From positions 1 to 23,234 of IMG/VR virus record IMGVR_UViG_3300046005_000608: DNA of 23,234 nucleotides; one strand, given 5' to 3'. Position 1 is the stretch's first letter. Every line of letters starts with the position of its first letter. The stretch is from a virus. Position numbers and translations under genes: made by a program. Under the pieces are notes generated by a model. The model saw only the letters and a program-made list of their open reading frames with translations, was not told the DNA's origin and made no database searches. This document shows positions 6,900-15,363 of the stretch, piece by piece.

Positions 6900-7216
6900 T
6901 CGATGGCCTGATGAAGTATGCAGATCACCAGTTCTGGCTTGATGGCATACCGAAAGGGCAAAAGATCAGCCGGCGAGAATCGCTCGGGCATGTAGCAAAG
7001 TCACTAGGCAGGATGCCGAAGGAAATACAGAACGCGCCAAAGTGTCCAGAAGGAACTGACTATATCTGGCGGATATTTGTAGACCTGAAGAACGCAGGGA
7101 GTGCGTCATTCAGTGAGATGGCGGCATATCAACAAATGACCGGAGAGCGCCTTACACCGTTCGAGGTTGATTGCATCAGACGGCTAGACGAGGCACACGC
7201 GAGGGCGCAACGATGA
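6552..7216 (+). CDS. Tail assembly chaperone, long frameshift form (lambda GT-like)
   Basis: Joining the zero frame through 6887 to the -1 frame from 6887 gives a product of about 221 residues: 112 from the short form, then YEGLIDGLMKYADHQFWLDG and onward. The -1 segment would otherwise look like a separate 101-residue gene starting at ATG 6911, but that ATG has no ribosome binding site. The sequence before it (YEGLIDGL) continues naturally from the upstream protein, which supports fusion. In lambda the T part of GT recruits tube subunits to the tape measure. The C-terminal region with ISRRESLGHVAKSLGRMPKE and LNAGSASFSEMAAYQ-type landmarks is helical. Its stop overlaps the tape measure start as ATGA. 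Confidence 0.8.
6881..6887 (+). other. -1 programmed ribosomal frameshift slippery heptamer AAATTTT
   Basis: Read in the chaperone frame this is A AAT TTT, an exact X XXY YYZ heptamer. Slipping back one base re-pairs as AAA TTT and continues TAC GAA GGG CTG ATC GAT with no stop until 7216. It lies ten codons or fewer upstream of the zero-frame stop, as in lambda G-GT. Confidence 0.85.
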
Positions 7217-9033
7217 CTGAATACGCGAAGCTGGTACTAGCTGTCGACTCTACACAGGCGAAGGGCGCGCAAGGCGACCTAGACGGCCTGACTGAATCCG
7301 GCAAGAAAACAGAGGGGCAGCTTGCCAACCTGAAATCGGTTGCGGCGGCTGCTGGCGTTGCGATTGCTGCTGCTGCTACTGCTGTAGTTGCGATGACAAA
7401 GGCCAACATAGACGCAGCCGATGCGGCTGGGGAATCCGCTGCTGCTGCTGGCATCTCTGTCGAGAACTATACGCGCCTTGGCTACGCAATGAAGTTCAGC
7501 GTAGGCGGTGCGGACGCGCTTGACGGGTCAATGAAGTTTCTCAACAAGTCGATGTACGATGCCGCTAATGGGTCGAAGTCTGCCCAGACTGCCTTTGACT
7601 CGCTCGGCGTTTCTTATAAAAATGCCGATGGCTCTCTCCGCGAATCCACAGACGTATTGCTAGACGTTGCTGACAAGTTCAGCACAATGAAGGATGGCGC
7701 GCAGAAGTCCGCTATGGCTATGGACATATTCGGGAAGTCTGGCGCGGATATGGTGCCGTTCCTGAATCAGGGTCGCGAAGGTATCACGGCGCTGACAGAT
7801 CAGGCTGACCGGCTCGGCGTTACGCTGACTGGCGATGTAGCCAATGCAGCAGGCCAGTTCAACGACAACATTGACGTACTCAAGGGCGCGGCGAAGGGTT
7901 TCGGTAACGAGATCATGAAAGGGCTGTTGCCGTCGCTGAATAATCTGGGTAATGAGTTTGTCGCAACTGCCGACAATGGCGACCAGATGAAGGGCGCGGC
8001 GGATGGCGTGGTCGCAATCCTGAAAGGCGTTGTCACTGTAGGCGTTACCGCATCGGCTACCTTGCAGGCAATCGGTAACGGCATCGGCGGCATTGCTGCT
8101 GCAACCGTGGCCGCACTGTCCGGCGACTTCAAGGGCGCGGCTGACATCATGCGGCAGGTATATGATGATACCGTCAACGTGGCCAGCAACACCATGAGCC
8201 GCATTGATGCGATATGGTCGGCATCGGCGTCGACAGTTGAGGCAGCAGAGGAGCGAAAGCGGACGGCGGTTCATGCCACGATGGCTGCTGTCGGAGGAGA
8301 TACATCGGCTGCACCTGGCGGCATCAAGAATGCTGCAACGGCGGCGGCTCCGGCTGCTGCTCCGGTAGTCGGCCCTACTGAAGAGGATTTAACGGCATGG
8401 CTTGAACGTGAGGACGCTGCACAAGCTCAAGTCAACAGCATGAAGGACTGGTATCGCCAGCAGGATATTGCGGCAGAGGAAGCGGCGTCACAGTCACGGA
8501 TTCAGATGGCACAATATGAGGCCGATGCGCGCCGGTCTGCAATGGATGGCATGTTCTCCAACCTTATCAGCCTGATGAGCAGCCGCTCTAAAACGATGTT
8601 TAACATCGGCAAGGCTGCTGCTATCACACAGACTGTACTGTCCACCTATGAGGGCGCGCAGAAGGCATACGCATCACTGGCCGGCATTCCTATCGTTGGC
8701 CCTGCATTGGGTATCGCTGCCGCTGGTGCGGCTATCGCTGCTGGTGCGGCTCGCGTGTCTGCCATCCGTTCGCAATCGTTCGGCGGTGGGAGCGTGTCAA
8801 ACGTAGGTGGCGGCGGTGGCGTGTCGTCTGGCGGCGGCTTCTCTGGCTCAACTGGTGGCGGCGGACTTATTGCACAGCAGCCACTGAAGCAAACAACCGA
8901 CATTCGTCTGACAGGCATCAAGCCAGATGATATGATAACTGGCAGCTACCTTCAGAAAATCATTGAAGGCATTGGCGAGACGCTGGCCGATAACGGCGGG
9001 CGCATGGGACGCGTAGAACTGGTGACGACATGA
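7213..9033 (+). CDS. Tail tape measure protein
   Basis: This protein of 606 residues starts at ATG 7213 (an in-frame ATG at 7171 lies inside the chaperone; GAGGG at 7201-7205 favours 7213). It has a helical N-terminal region with LVLAVDSTQAKGAQGDLDGL, typical of tape measures, and a hydrophobic stretch near 42-62. A long Ala/Gly/Asp-rich body follows, with the FGKSGADMVPFLNQG motif common to this family. A C-terminal block (MFNIGKAAAITQTVLSTYEG, then a hydrophobic GIPIVGPALG segment at about 490-517) precedes a Gly/Ser-rich linker near 523-551. With the usual 1.5 Angstrom per residue, the tail would be about 90 nm. No lysozyme or peptidase domain is visible. Confidence 0.92.
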   Translation: MTEYAKLVLAVDSTQAKGAQGDLDGLTESGKKTEGQLANLKSVAAAAGVAIAAAATAVVAMTKANIDAADAAGESAAAAGISVENYTRLGYAMKFSVGGADALDGSMKFLNKSMYDAANGSKSAQTAFDSLGVSYKNADGSLRESTDVLLDVADKFSTMKDGAQKSAMAMDIFGKSGADMVPFLNQGREGITALTDQADRLGVTLTGDVANAAGQFNDNIDVLKGAAKGFGNEIMKGLLPSLNNLGNEFVATADNGDQMKGAADGVVAILKGVVTVGVTASATLQAIGNGIGGIAAATVAALSGDFKGAADIMRQVYDDTVNVASNTMSRIDAIWSASASTVEAAEERKRTAVHATMAAVGGDTSAAPGGIKNAATAAAPAAAPVVGPTEEDLTAWLEREDAAQAQVNSMKDWYRQQDIAAEEAASQSRIQMAQYEADARRSAMDGMFSNLISLMSSRSKTMFNIGKAAAITQTVLSTYEGAQKAYASLAGIPIVGPALGIAAAGAAIAAGAARVSAIRSQSFGGGSVSNVGGGGGVSSGGGFSGSTGGGGLIAQQPLKQTTDIRLTGIKPDDMITGSYLQKIIEGIGETLADNGGRMGRVELVTT

Positions 9034-9818
9034 GCCGTATAACACTGACAAGCGGGACGGATGCGGAATGGTTCTACCCACGTCTGTGCATTGCGCACCA
9101 GTCCGGCACCGTGACTGCATCAAGCACGTCGACCGGCTACAGTGCGACGGCCATCACATCTCCACTGACCTATACGGCATGGAAGGGTGACAGCCTGCCG
9201 GACACAATCGAGATTGACTTCGGCAGCACAAAGACAATTTCATACGTCGCTATGTACATCAAAGACATTGGCACCGGCGCAACCGTGGAGCCGGAATACT
9301 GGAACGGCAGCGCATGGGTATCGTTTGGGACTGCTGCCAGTGTAACCAAGACCGGCCCGCTCGCTTGGATGAAGCTGTCCGGCGTATCGACTAGCAAGGT
9401 GCGCGCATCGGTGACCGGGACGACTAGTCCACAGTTCGCATTCATCGGCTCTGGCGATGCTCTCAAGTTTGAGTGCGGCATTCCACCAGGTTTCGCTCCG
9501 GCATCACTGAATCAGGACGATGAGTTTACCAACGTATTCAGCGAAGGTGGGCAGGTACTCGGCACGCAGAAACTCCGCAGCAGCGCAAAGCAAGACATTG
9601 CAATGGACGGAGTATCACCGACATGGGTTAACACAAACTGGCCAGCCGTTCGCGCTCTGATGAATACTAACGGGATGTTCTTCGCGTTCAATCCTAAGGA
9701 CTCGGCAGACGAACTAATCTACGGGATGCGAGGCAAGAATGCGCCATCAGTCAGCTACAGCAGCACGCAATATATGGCGCTGTCGTTCTCGATAGAGGGG
9801 CCTGAAATTGAGTTATGA
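9030..9818 (+). CDS. Distal tail protein with discoidin-like domain
   Basis: The 262-residue product overlaps the tape measure stop by ATGA, the usual place for the distal tail protein. The first half has a jelly-roll look like F5/8 type C (discoidin) domains: TASSTSTGYSATAI, then TAWKGDSLPDTIEIDFG, then VAMYIKDIG and an EYWNGSAW segment. The second half (about 155-262) carries ALMNTNGMFFAFNPKD and ends with a strand LSFSIEGPEIEL, likely the part docking on the tube or hub. Discoidin-like domains in phage tails bind carbohydrate or stabilise the tip. Assignment rests on position and fold pattern, not on a recognised catalytic motif. Confidence 0.65.
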   Translation: MSRITLTSGTDAEWFYPRLCIAHQSGTVTASSTSTGYSATAITSPLTYTAWKGDSLPDTIEIDFGSTKTISYVAMYIKDIGTGATVEPEYWNGSAWVSFGTAASVTKTGPLAWMKLSGVSTSKVRASVTGTTSPQFAFIGSGDALKFECGIPPGFAPASLNQDDEFTNVFSEGGQVLGTQKLRSSAKQDIAMDGVSPTWVNTNWPAVRALMNTNGMFFAFNPKDSADELIYGMRGKNAPSVSYSSTQYMALSFSIEGPEIEL

Positions 9819-12102
9819 CACGCTGAAACTTGAGCCGGGCAAACAGCGCATTGACGTTGTGGACATTACGCTTGAAGGTTGCGGGGAGGTTTACGGGGTT
9901 GCGCCGTGCACGGCTACGTCATCTGAAAACCTGCTAACATATTCAGAGACGTTTGCGGGACTTACTGACGAGTATGCAAACTTATCAATTGCTGTCGTCA
10001 ATCCAGGATCGTATCCATCTCTTGCAACTCAGGCCGCGAGAATTGAATCAGACACAGTTTCTATTGATTTTTACGAGCTATCCACACCTCAAGTATTTAA
10101 TGTAGGGCATGCCTCGTTTTCTTGCTCATTTCTTAAGGACCAGATTACATCGGTTATCCTTCTCGCAGGGGATTTATACGCAGTATTCGACTTGTCAGCA
10201 GGCACATTTTCTGGTGCTACTCCGGGCACAACGGCAACTATCACTTCTGATGGCGGGCTGTGGTACAAATGCACTATATCTGGCGACATAACCACGGCCG
10301 GACAAGTTATCATATCGCTAGGTGCGGGGATTGGGGTCGGTGATGGTCTGTGGGCGACAAAACTGCAATTGATTCAGCAGTCTGCGGCATCAGGCGACTA
10401 CGTTAAGACCACATCAGTAGCGCGACACATGAGCGGCGCTGATAAGTGCTTCAACTCATGGGCAACCTGTCAGGACACAGCAAACTATCTTCCTGAAGAC
10501 AAGGTAATCTCATTCTGCACGCCAGTCAGCGACATACCAGACGGCTGTATTCCGCTGCTTGACCGTGTGCGCGGTGACGCTGGCCAGCTTGACCCGGAGA
10601 ACAGCCTTGGAAAGTGTGGGCAAATCACAGTTGTTGTGACAGACGCACCACACGATGACACCGGCATAGACCCTTACGTTGACGAACGAGCATACAGTGC
10701 GCTGGAGCGTGGCACTTTCTGGCCTCGATTTCGCGCACGCTTTCCGTACTATCAGGGACGCAAGCTGGAATGGTATCAGGGGTATTATCCTTTCACTCGT
10801 GCGAATGCTAAAAAGCGGACGTACATAGTTGAGGATTTGCGCGGATGGGGCCGGTCTGGAAAGATAACGATTGTCGCCAAGGACCCGTTAAAGCTGGCAG
10901 ACGATAAGCGTGCGCAATGGCCAAGAGCATCAACTGGCCTGCTGACTGCTGCCATGACTGATGTGGCGTCTCCTACAACGATTGATATTACAACATCGAA
11001 CACGACCGAGTACGACCTTGAGGACTATGAGACTGTCGGCGTAGTGCTGATAGGATCTGAGTGCATCCAGTATACAGGCGTGACAGTCATCACTGATGGC
11101 GTGCGTCTGACTGGCGTGTCGCGTGGTCCGATTGGGAAATACTCGACAGTGCAGGCCGCACACAACATCGGCGCAGCGGTGCAGAAATGCGCATACTTCA
11201 ATGCGATGAAGGTTCCGAAGGTTTTCCAGATACTGCTAGAGCGTGGCGGCAATGTGCCGTCATCATATATCGACTACCCGACATGGGAAGCCGAATATGA
11301 CACATGGCTCGGCGGTATGACGGTTACTCGCCTTATCTGCAAGCCAGAAGGCGTGACGGCCATAATAAAGGAACTGATCCCGCAGTCGAACACATGGGCG
11401 CTGTGGTGGGACAACGAATCAGCCTCAATCAAGTACCAGGTAGTGCGCCCGCTTGATTATGATGAAGTCATCGAGACACTGACAGACGACAACCACATCA
11501 TTGCTGGTTCTCTCGCTGTTCAAGATGATGACAGCCGACTCATGAATCAGGTACTTGTGCAATATGGCCAGATTGACCCGACGAAGGACGCGAAGGAAGG
11601 AACTAACTACGAGTTCGGCTTTGTGGCCATTGACGTAGGCAGTCAGTCGGCTCGCGAGCATGGGCAGGTGTTTAGCAACACAATCAACGGGCGGTGGCAT
11701 CCGTCTACCAACCGTACCGAACTTATCGGGATTGCTGACAGGTTGCTACAGGCTAGGTCTGATGTGCCTGTTAAAGTAGAATTCGAGGTTGACCGCAAGG
11801 ATGATGCTGTCAAAACTGCGCAGTTCATATCGCTAGAAACGGCGGCTATCTGCGATGTGTTTGGCCTGCCACAAACAACTATTGTCCGAGTGATTCAGCA
11901 GGACGCAGGGGATGACACGGTTAAGTACGTTGCTCGGCAAGAGCTACTGGCTACAGGCTTTGCGCGATGGGCACCTGACTCGATAGCGGCTGGCACGACA
12001 TATAATGCGGCGACAGATGACGAGAAACGGCGCTATCTGTTCTGGGCTGACGACACAACCGGGCTGCTAGGCGGCTCGGCCAACGGGAAGAAATGGCTAT
12101 GA
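9808..12102 (+). CDS. Tail hub / tip protein with an inserted lectin-like domain
   Basis: This product of 764 residues uses TTG at 9808, preceded by GAGGGG (9795-9800); the nearest ATG (9815) is out of frame. Residues 1-36 and 207 onward form one conserved core: YDTLKLEPGKQRIDVVDI, YGVAPCTA, then CFNSWATCQDTANY, a segment typical of siphovirus tip proteins that follow the distal tail gene (hub role, analogous to DUF2163/gpJ-region proteins). Residues about 38-205 look inserted: they start with ENLLTYSETF and have SDGGLWYKCTISG, the usual pattern of a beta-sandwich module found in phage adhesins. That insert is visibly AT-richer than the flanks. The C-terminal region (about 500-764) is beta-rich and ends near a Gly-rich tail. 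Confidence 0.75.
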   Translation: MSYDTLKLEPGKQRIDVVDITLEGCGEVYGVAPCTATSSENLLTYSETFAGLTDEYANLSIAVVNPGSYPSLATQAARIESDTVSIDFYELSTPQVFNVGHASFSCSFLKDQITSVILLAGDLYAVFDLSAGTFSGATPGTTATITSDGGLWYKCTISGDITTAGQVIISLGAGIGVGDGLWATKLQLIQQSAASGDYVKTTSVARHMSGADKCFNSWATCQDTANYLPEDKVISFCTPVSDIPDGCIPLLDRVRGDAGQLDPENSLGKCGQITVVVTDAPHDDTGIDPYVDERAYSALERGTFWPRFRARFPYYQGRKLEWYQGYYPFTRANAKKRTYIVEDLRGWGRSGKITIVAKDPLKLADDKRAQWPRASTGLLTAAMTDVASPTTIDITTSNTTEYDLEDYETVGVVLIGSECIQYTGVTVITDGVRLTGVSRGPIGKYSTVQAAHNIGAAVQKCAYFNAMKVPKVFQILLERGGNVPSSYIDYPTWEAEYDTWLGGMTVTRLICKPEGVTAIIKELIPQSNTWALWWDNESASIKYQVVRPLDYDEVIETLTDDNHIIAGSLAVQDDDSRLMNQVLVQYGQIDPTKDAKEGTNYEFGFVAIDVGSQSAREHGQVFSNTINGRWHPSTNRTELIGIADRLLQARSDVPVKVEFEVDRKDDAVKTAQFISLETAAICDVFGLPQTTIVRVIQQDAGDDTVKYVARQELLATGFARWAPDSIAAGTTYNAATDDEKRRYLFWADDTTGLLGGSANGKKWL

Positions 12103-12947
12103 GTACACAAGACTTCACGACGCAAGATGCCACGAATCTCGGGGCAGACAAGATCGCCCGTTCTGTGACGGCCTACGCGCTCTACAATAACGGCATCTGG
12201 GCTGGTGACAAGGGCTTAGGCACAGTCGACACGACAACGACATATAACAGCGGGTCTGGAACGTGGAGCAAGCCGGCTGGTTTTGATGACCGCGACACTG
12301 TACTTATTCGCGTCTGGGGCGGCGGCGGCTCTGGGGCTGCTGCTAACCTTGCCAGTGGTAATTCTTCGGGTGGCGGCGGCGGTGCATTCTCTGAGCTGGC
12401 GCTGTTGTATGTTGACTGCCCATCAACGCTGTCATACACGGTAGGCGCTGGCGGTGCGGCTCGCACATCTACACAGAATGGCGCAAGCGGTGGCGCGTCA
12501 CATGTGTCATGGGGCAGCATTGAGCTTATCCGAGCATCAGGCGGCGTAGGTGGGACATACAACACCACAACGCAGGCAGGCGGCGCGGCTGGTACGGCGT
12601 CATTCTTCAGTGCTGCCGTGTCTCCGGCTCACTACAACGGCGCACAGGGCGGTGACGCTGGCAATGGGGTATCAACTAATGGCCGGTCTGCATCACATGG
12701 TTCGGCTGGTGGCGGAGCGGCTACCCTCACTGGCGGCGGTGTTCTGACTAATGGCGGGACATCATTCGCTGGTGGTGCTGGTGGGAACGGGGATTACTCT
12801 ACCGCATCGGCTGGCACTGCTCCCGGTGGCGGTGGTGGTGGCGCGGTCAATACAGTGCCTTGCACATCAGGTGCCGGCGCTGCCGGACGTGTAGAAATCA
12901 GCATCCTTCGCGGACGCCACACTACCTACCACTCATGGCTGAAATAA
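12099..12947 (+). CDS. Glycine-rich tail adhesin-like protein
   Basis: I chose ATG 12099 (282 residues), which overlaps the hub stop as ATGA and has GGGAAG eight bases upstream; ATG 12093 is too close to that site. After about 45 residues for docking, the protein becomes a glycine-rich domain: TWSKPAGFDDRDTVLIRVWG followed by runs of Gly/Ala/Ser (GGGGSGAAA, GGGGGAFSE, YTVGAGGAA) up to about residue 265. This pattern matches phage glycine-rich domains thought to fold as packed polyglycine helices and to act in receptor contact. It ends in a strand AAGRVEISIL. No enzyme motif is seen. Confidence 0.7.
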   Translation: MSTQDFTTQDATNLGADKIARSVTAYALYNNGIWAGDKGLGTVDTTTTYNSGSGTWSKPAGFDDRDTVLIRVWGGGGSGAAANLASGNSSGGGGGAFSELALLYVDCPSTLSYTVGAGGAARTSTQNGASGGASHVSWGSIELIRASGGVGGTYNTTTQAGGAAGTASFFSAAVSPAHYNGAQGGDAGNGVSTNGRSASHGSAGGGAATLTGGGVLTNGGTSFAGGAGGNGDYSTASAGTAPGGGGGGAVNTVPCTSGAGAAGRVEISILRGRHTTYHSWLK

Positions 12948-12982
12948 GCTAAACTGTCAACATTCAAATAGGAGCCGCTGAC

Positions 12983-13330
12983 ATGGCCAACCCGTACAAG
13001 GTTCTCCCGTTTACCATCGCCAGCGGCGCTACTGAATCGTCTGTCATTCTGCTGAATGATGACGGCCCGCGTCTGGCCATATCCCGTATTGACATCACCG
13101 GCGCGCTGACTGCACAGACTGCATGGCTGGAAGACAGCATGGACGTGGCCGGCACGCACAAGGCACTGTATGACGAGAACGGCGTAAAGCTGACATTCGT
13201 CATTGGCGGCGACCGCGCAATCAGGTTGCGCCCGTCTGATTACACAATCTGCAAGGCATCGACGAAGGTAGTGCTGACCGGTGCAGCATCTGGCGCGGTA
13301 TCCGGCAAGATTTTCTTCCGCGAGGCGTAA
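12983..13330 (+). CDS. Small beta-rich tail-tip accessory protein, unknown
   Basis: This 115-residue protein lies between the glycine-rich protein and the large fibre, with AGGAG (12970-12974) upstream of ATG 12983. It has repeated short strands (YKVLPFTIASGATESSVILL, landmarks TIASGA and VILL; then LTFVIGGDRAIRLRP; then KVVLTGAASGAVSGKIFF) and no signal peptide or membrane segment. The amphipathic beta pattern and location suggest a structural part of the tail tip or fibre. I do not recognise a named family. Confidence 0.5.
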   Translation: MANPYKVLPFTIASGATESSVILLNDDGPRLAISRIDITGALTAQTAWLEDSMDVAGTHKALYDENGVKLTFVIGGDRAIRLRPSDYTICKASTKVVLTGAASGAVSGKIFFREA

Positions 13331-13333
13331 GTC

Positions 13334-14512
13334 ATGAGCCTGCTATTGCTGCATGATGGTGGCCGCAATCAAGCCTTGCAGTTTAACTCCCCTCTGCGGG
13401 CGTTGCCAGCATCGCTTATCAGTCTTGGCGCAACCTACACCCGCAACTCGCCCAAGCATGTTGTCGACGCTGCGGGCACGCGCACATTCCTGTCTGCTAA
13501 CCAGTTCGGCACAACGTTCGATTCTGTAACTGGGCTGTACGGATACACAGCAGAGCCGGCGGCCACGAATATGGAAGTCTCGTCAGAGGGTAACGTAGCA
13601 TCGGCAACTGGCAGCAACGTAACTGATGGGGCGCTGGCCACATTCGACGCTGCCATAGTGTATGGCGACAACTCGGTTGAGCGCTCCCTTTATCGCTCGC
13701 TGACTGTTACCGCACAGCGTTATAGCTGGTCAACCTACATTGTCATGGATGACGGTGGCGCTCCGGTTATCGGCTCCACAAACACCACTGGCGACTTTTC
13801 AATCATCGTGGCTGGCGTTATCGGCACGGCTAATGTGCTGGTGTTCCGGCTTGGCAACAGCAACGTATACCGTGTGTCGGCGGCTAATCCATCCAATGCC
13901 ACGGCTGGCTCGCAGACGTTTGGGCTTGTGAAGTATACAGGCCAGTCTGCTCGCACCTTCAAGATTGCAGGCCGGCAGGCTGAAACCGGAACCCGCGCAA
14001 CATCCTACATCAAGACGACTGGCGTTACTGCTGCTCGCGCTGCTGATGTGCTGGAATTCCCAACAGCCAATATTCCCGGATTTAGTGCGGCAGGCTATAC
14101 GCTGTGGACGGACTCACGCTTTGATGTGCCTTTCGGCGCTGGCACAGCAGGACGCAGGCTGAGTGTGGACGATGCCTCAGCAAACAACGTGGCATCTATT
14201 ACAGTCAACAGCGCGGCCCAACAGTCTGTGGCTGTCGTTTCTGGCGGCGTAACAGTGTCCAGCTATTCGCAGTCAGTCGGGACCGCTCGCAGCAAGTTTG
14301 CAGTATCTTGCGCTGCAAATAGCTTCTTGTCCGCTGCTGATGGCGTTGCCGGTGCTGGCGATACTAGCGGCGCCATGCCGGTATCACCAACGACTGTGCA
14401 TGTCGGGTGCAGGTACGACAATGCCGCACAATGCAATCACATCATCTACGGCTTCGCTATCATCCCAGTCGCCTATTCACAGGCACAGCTCAACGGGATC
14501 ACGACGCTATGA
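13334..14512 (+). CDS. Receptor-binding tail fibre / spike protein
   Basis: The 392-residue product has an N-terminal segment ending in LLLHDGGRNQALQFNSPLRA and a repeated beta-domain architecture. It contains AEPAATNMEVSS (a 'PAATN' element very common in phage adhesins), YSWSTYIVMDDGG, then ARTFKIAGRQAETGTRATSY, where the QAE-x-G-x-x-ATSY element typically closes a carbohydrate-binding module. A further module follows from about 235 (AGYTLWTDSRFDVPF) to the C-terminal YGFAIIPVAYSQAQLNGITT, which resembles the closing strand and helix of concanavalin/LamG-like domains. These features suggest two tandem lectin-like domains and no hydrolase. It starts four bases after the previous stop. Confidence 0.75.
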   Translation: MSLLLLHDGGRNQALQFNSPLRALPASLISLGATYTRNSPKHVVDAAGTRTFLSANQFGTTFDSVTGLYGYTAEPAATNMEVSSEGNVASATGSNVTDGALATFDAAIVYGDNSVERSLYRSLTVTAQRYSWSTYIVMDDGGAPVIGSTNTTGDFSIIVAGVIGTANVLVFRLGNSNVYRVSAANPSNATAGSQTFGLVKYTGQSARTFKIAGRQAETGTRATSYIKTTGVTAARAADVLEFPTANIPGFSAAGYTLWTDSRFDVPFGAGTAGRRLSVDDASANNVASITVNSAAQQSVAVVSGGVTVSSYSQSVGTARSKFAVSCAANSFLSAADGVAGAGDTSGAMPVSPTTVHVGCRYDNAAQCNHIIYGFAIIPVAYSQAQLNGITTL

Positions 14513-14742
14513 CCGTTTACTTGAAGTTCGCTAACCAGTCAGAGGCCGTCAAGGCGCTGGAATCGGCTGGATTCGTTATCGATCGCGACATGTTCACCGG
14601 CAAGGGATGGGGCTGGCATGGCGCAATCGAAGCGACGAATGGCTATCATGCCAACTTGTACGATAGCGAATGTCCGGCTACTCTCACTACATACAAGGTG
14701 GCCGCACCGGCTACTCCGTACAATGTGAGGTGGGGAGAATGA
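14509..14742 (+). CDS. Small fibre-associated protein, unknown function
   Basis: This 77-residue protein overlaps the fibre gene by ATGA and is itself followed by an ATGA overlap. It begins MTVYLKFANQSEAVKALESA and has GYHANLYDSE and a C-terminal TPYNVRWGE strand. Small proteins with an initial strand-helix, a W-H-V/A-N-L element and a closing P-Y-R/N-V-W strand are common just after phage fibre genes; a chaperone or fibre-tip role is often guessed but I know of no firm function. The true start is 14509, with an upstream extension to 14407 lying inside the fibre gene. Confidence 0.6.
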   Translation: MTVYLKFANQSEAVKALESAGFVIDRDMFTGKGWGWHGAIEATNGYHANLYDSECPATLTTYKVAAPATPYNVRWGE

Positions 14743-15125
14743 GAGTCTGGCTAACCTTTGCGGCATTGATCTTTCTGGCTATCATGGTGACTGGCTGTGC
14801 TTCGGTGCCTGAGAAGTATTGGGAAATCAACCGTGCCACATCGCACAAATTTACCTACATCTCTGACATTGAGAAGCATGGCGTGCATCACTTCGTTGAG
14901 TACGGCACGACCGGTAACAGCCGTTTTACAGGCGATTGTGAGGAGTACGCATTGGCCATCCAGTATCAGCTTGCCACTATAGGCGTTAATTCTGTTATCT
15001 GGGTCACAAAGCGCCGCGCCGGACTTCACGCGCTGACCTGCTCCGATGACGGATGGTGTTTCGATGCTTTCACTGTCCCAGAGCGCCGCGAGAGCGTTCA
15101 GGATGTTTTCATTACCAGAATGTAA
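14739..15125 (+). CDS. Lipoprotein with transglutaminase-like cysteine peptidase motif
   Basis: This 128-residue protein has a signal peptide MRVWLTFAALIFLAIMVTGC with lipobox VTGC, so Cys20 should be lipidated and the protein placed in the host envelope. The mature part contains GDCEEYAL (Cys67), GLHALTC (His97) and CFDAF (Asp109). Cys, His and Asp in this order, with D-C-E-x-Y-A-L, are the pattern of bacterial transglutaminase-like cysteine peptidases (BTLCP, DUF920-like). The real start is ATG 14739, overlapping the previous stop as ATGA. It sits between the fibre and lysis genes. Possible roles are cell-wall or pilus processing, superinfection exclusion, or a lysis helper; none is shown here. 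The domain is short for the family. Confidence 0.65.
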   Translation: MRVWLTFAALIFLAIMVTGCASVPEKYWEINRATSHKFTYISDIEKHGVHHFVEYGTTGNSRFTGDCEEYALAIQYQLATIGVNSVIWVTKRRAGLHALTCSDDGWCFDAFTVPERRESVQDVFITRM

Positions 15126-15135
15126 GGATTGCGCC

Positions 15136-15363
15136 ATGCCACCCGAAAGCCACGAAGTTGACATTGCACTGCTGAAAAAGGAAATGGAGCAGATGCGCTC
15201 TGATGTGGCTGAAATCAAGGATTCCGTGGAGTCATTGGTTGATGCGTGGAAGGCAGCCGGCGTGCTGGTGTCAGCGGTAAAGATGGCGGCGGCGGTAGTG
15301 CTGGCCATTGGCGTTATCATCGGGTCAATCAAGTTCGGCATCAGTCCGACCGAGGCCAAGTGA
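15136..15363 (+). CDS. XhlA-like membrane protein (holin-associated)
   Basis: The 75-residue product has an N-terminal coiled coil (residues 7-36, LLKKEMEQMRSDVAEIKDSV) and one transmembrane helix at about 46-66. This matches the haemolysin XhlA type that works with a holin and amidase in phage lysis. AAGGA (15124-15128) supports ATG 15136. It is followed directly by the endolysin gene (stop TGA then ATG). Other small N-coiled-coil membrane proteins exist, so the family call is tentative. Confidence 0.6.
   Translation: MPPESHEVDIALLKKEMEQMRSDVAEIKDSVESLVDAWKAAGVLVSAVKMAAAVVLAIGVIIGSIKFGISPTEAK

Noticed and set aside
6911-7216. Separate 101-residue gene starting at ATG 6911
   Set aside because: There is no ribosome binding site, and the frame is open upstream to an exact slippery heptamer in the preceding gene; a GT-type frameshift product is the better reading.
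7660-8274. Minus-strand 204-codon frame opposite the tape measure
   Set aside because: It is a shadow of the tape measure gene, with Cys/Arg/His-rich composition and no start signal.
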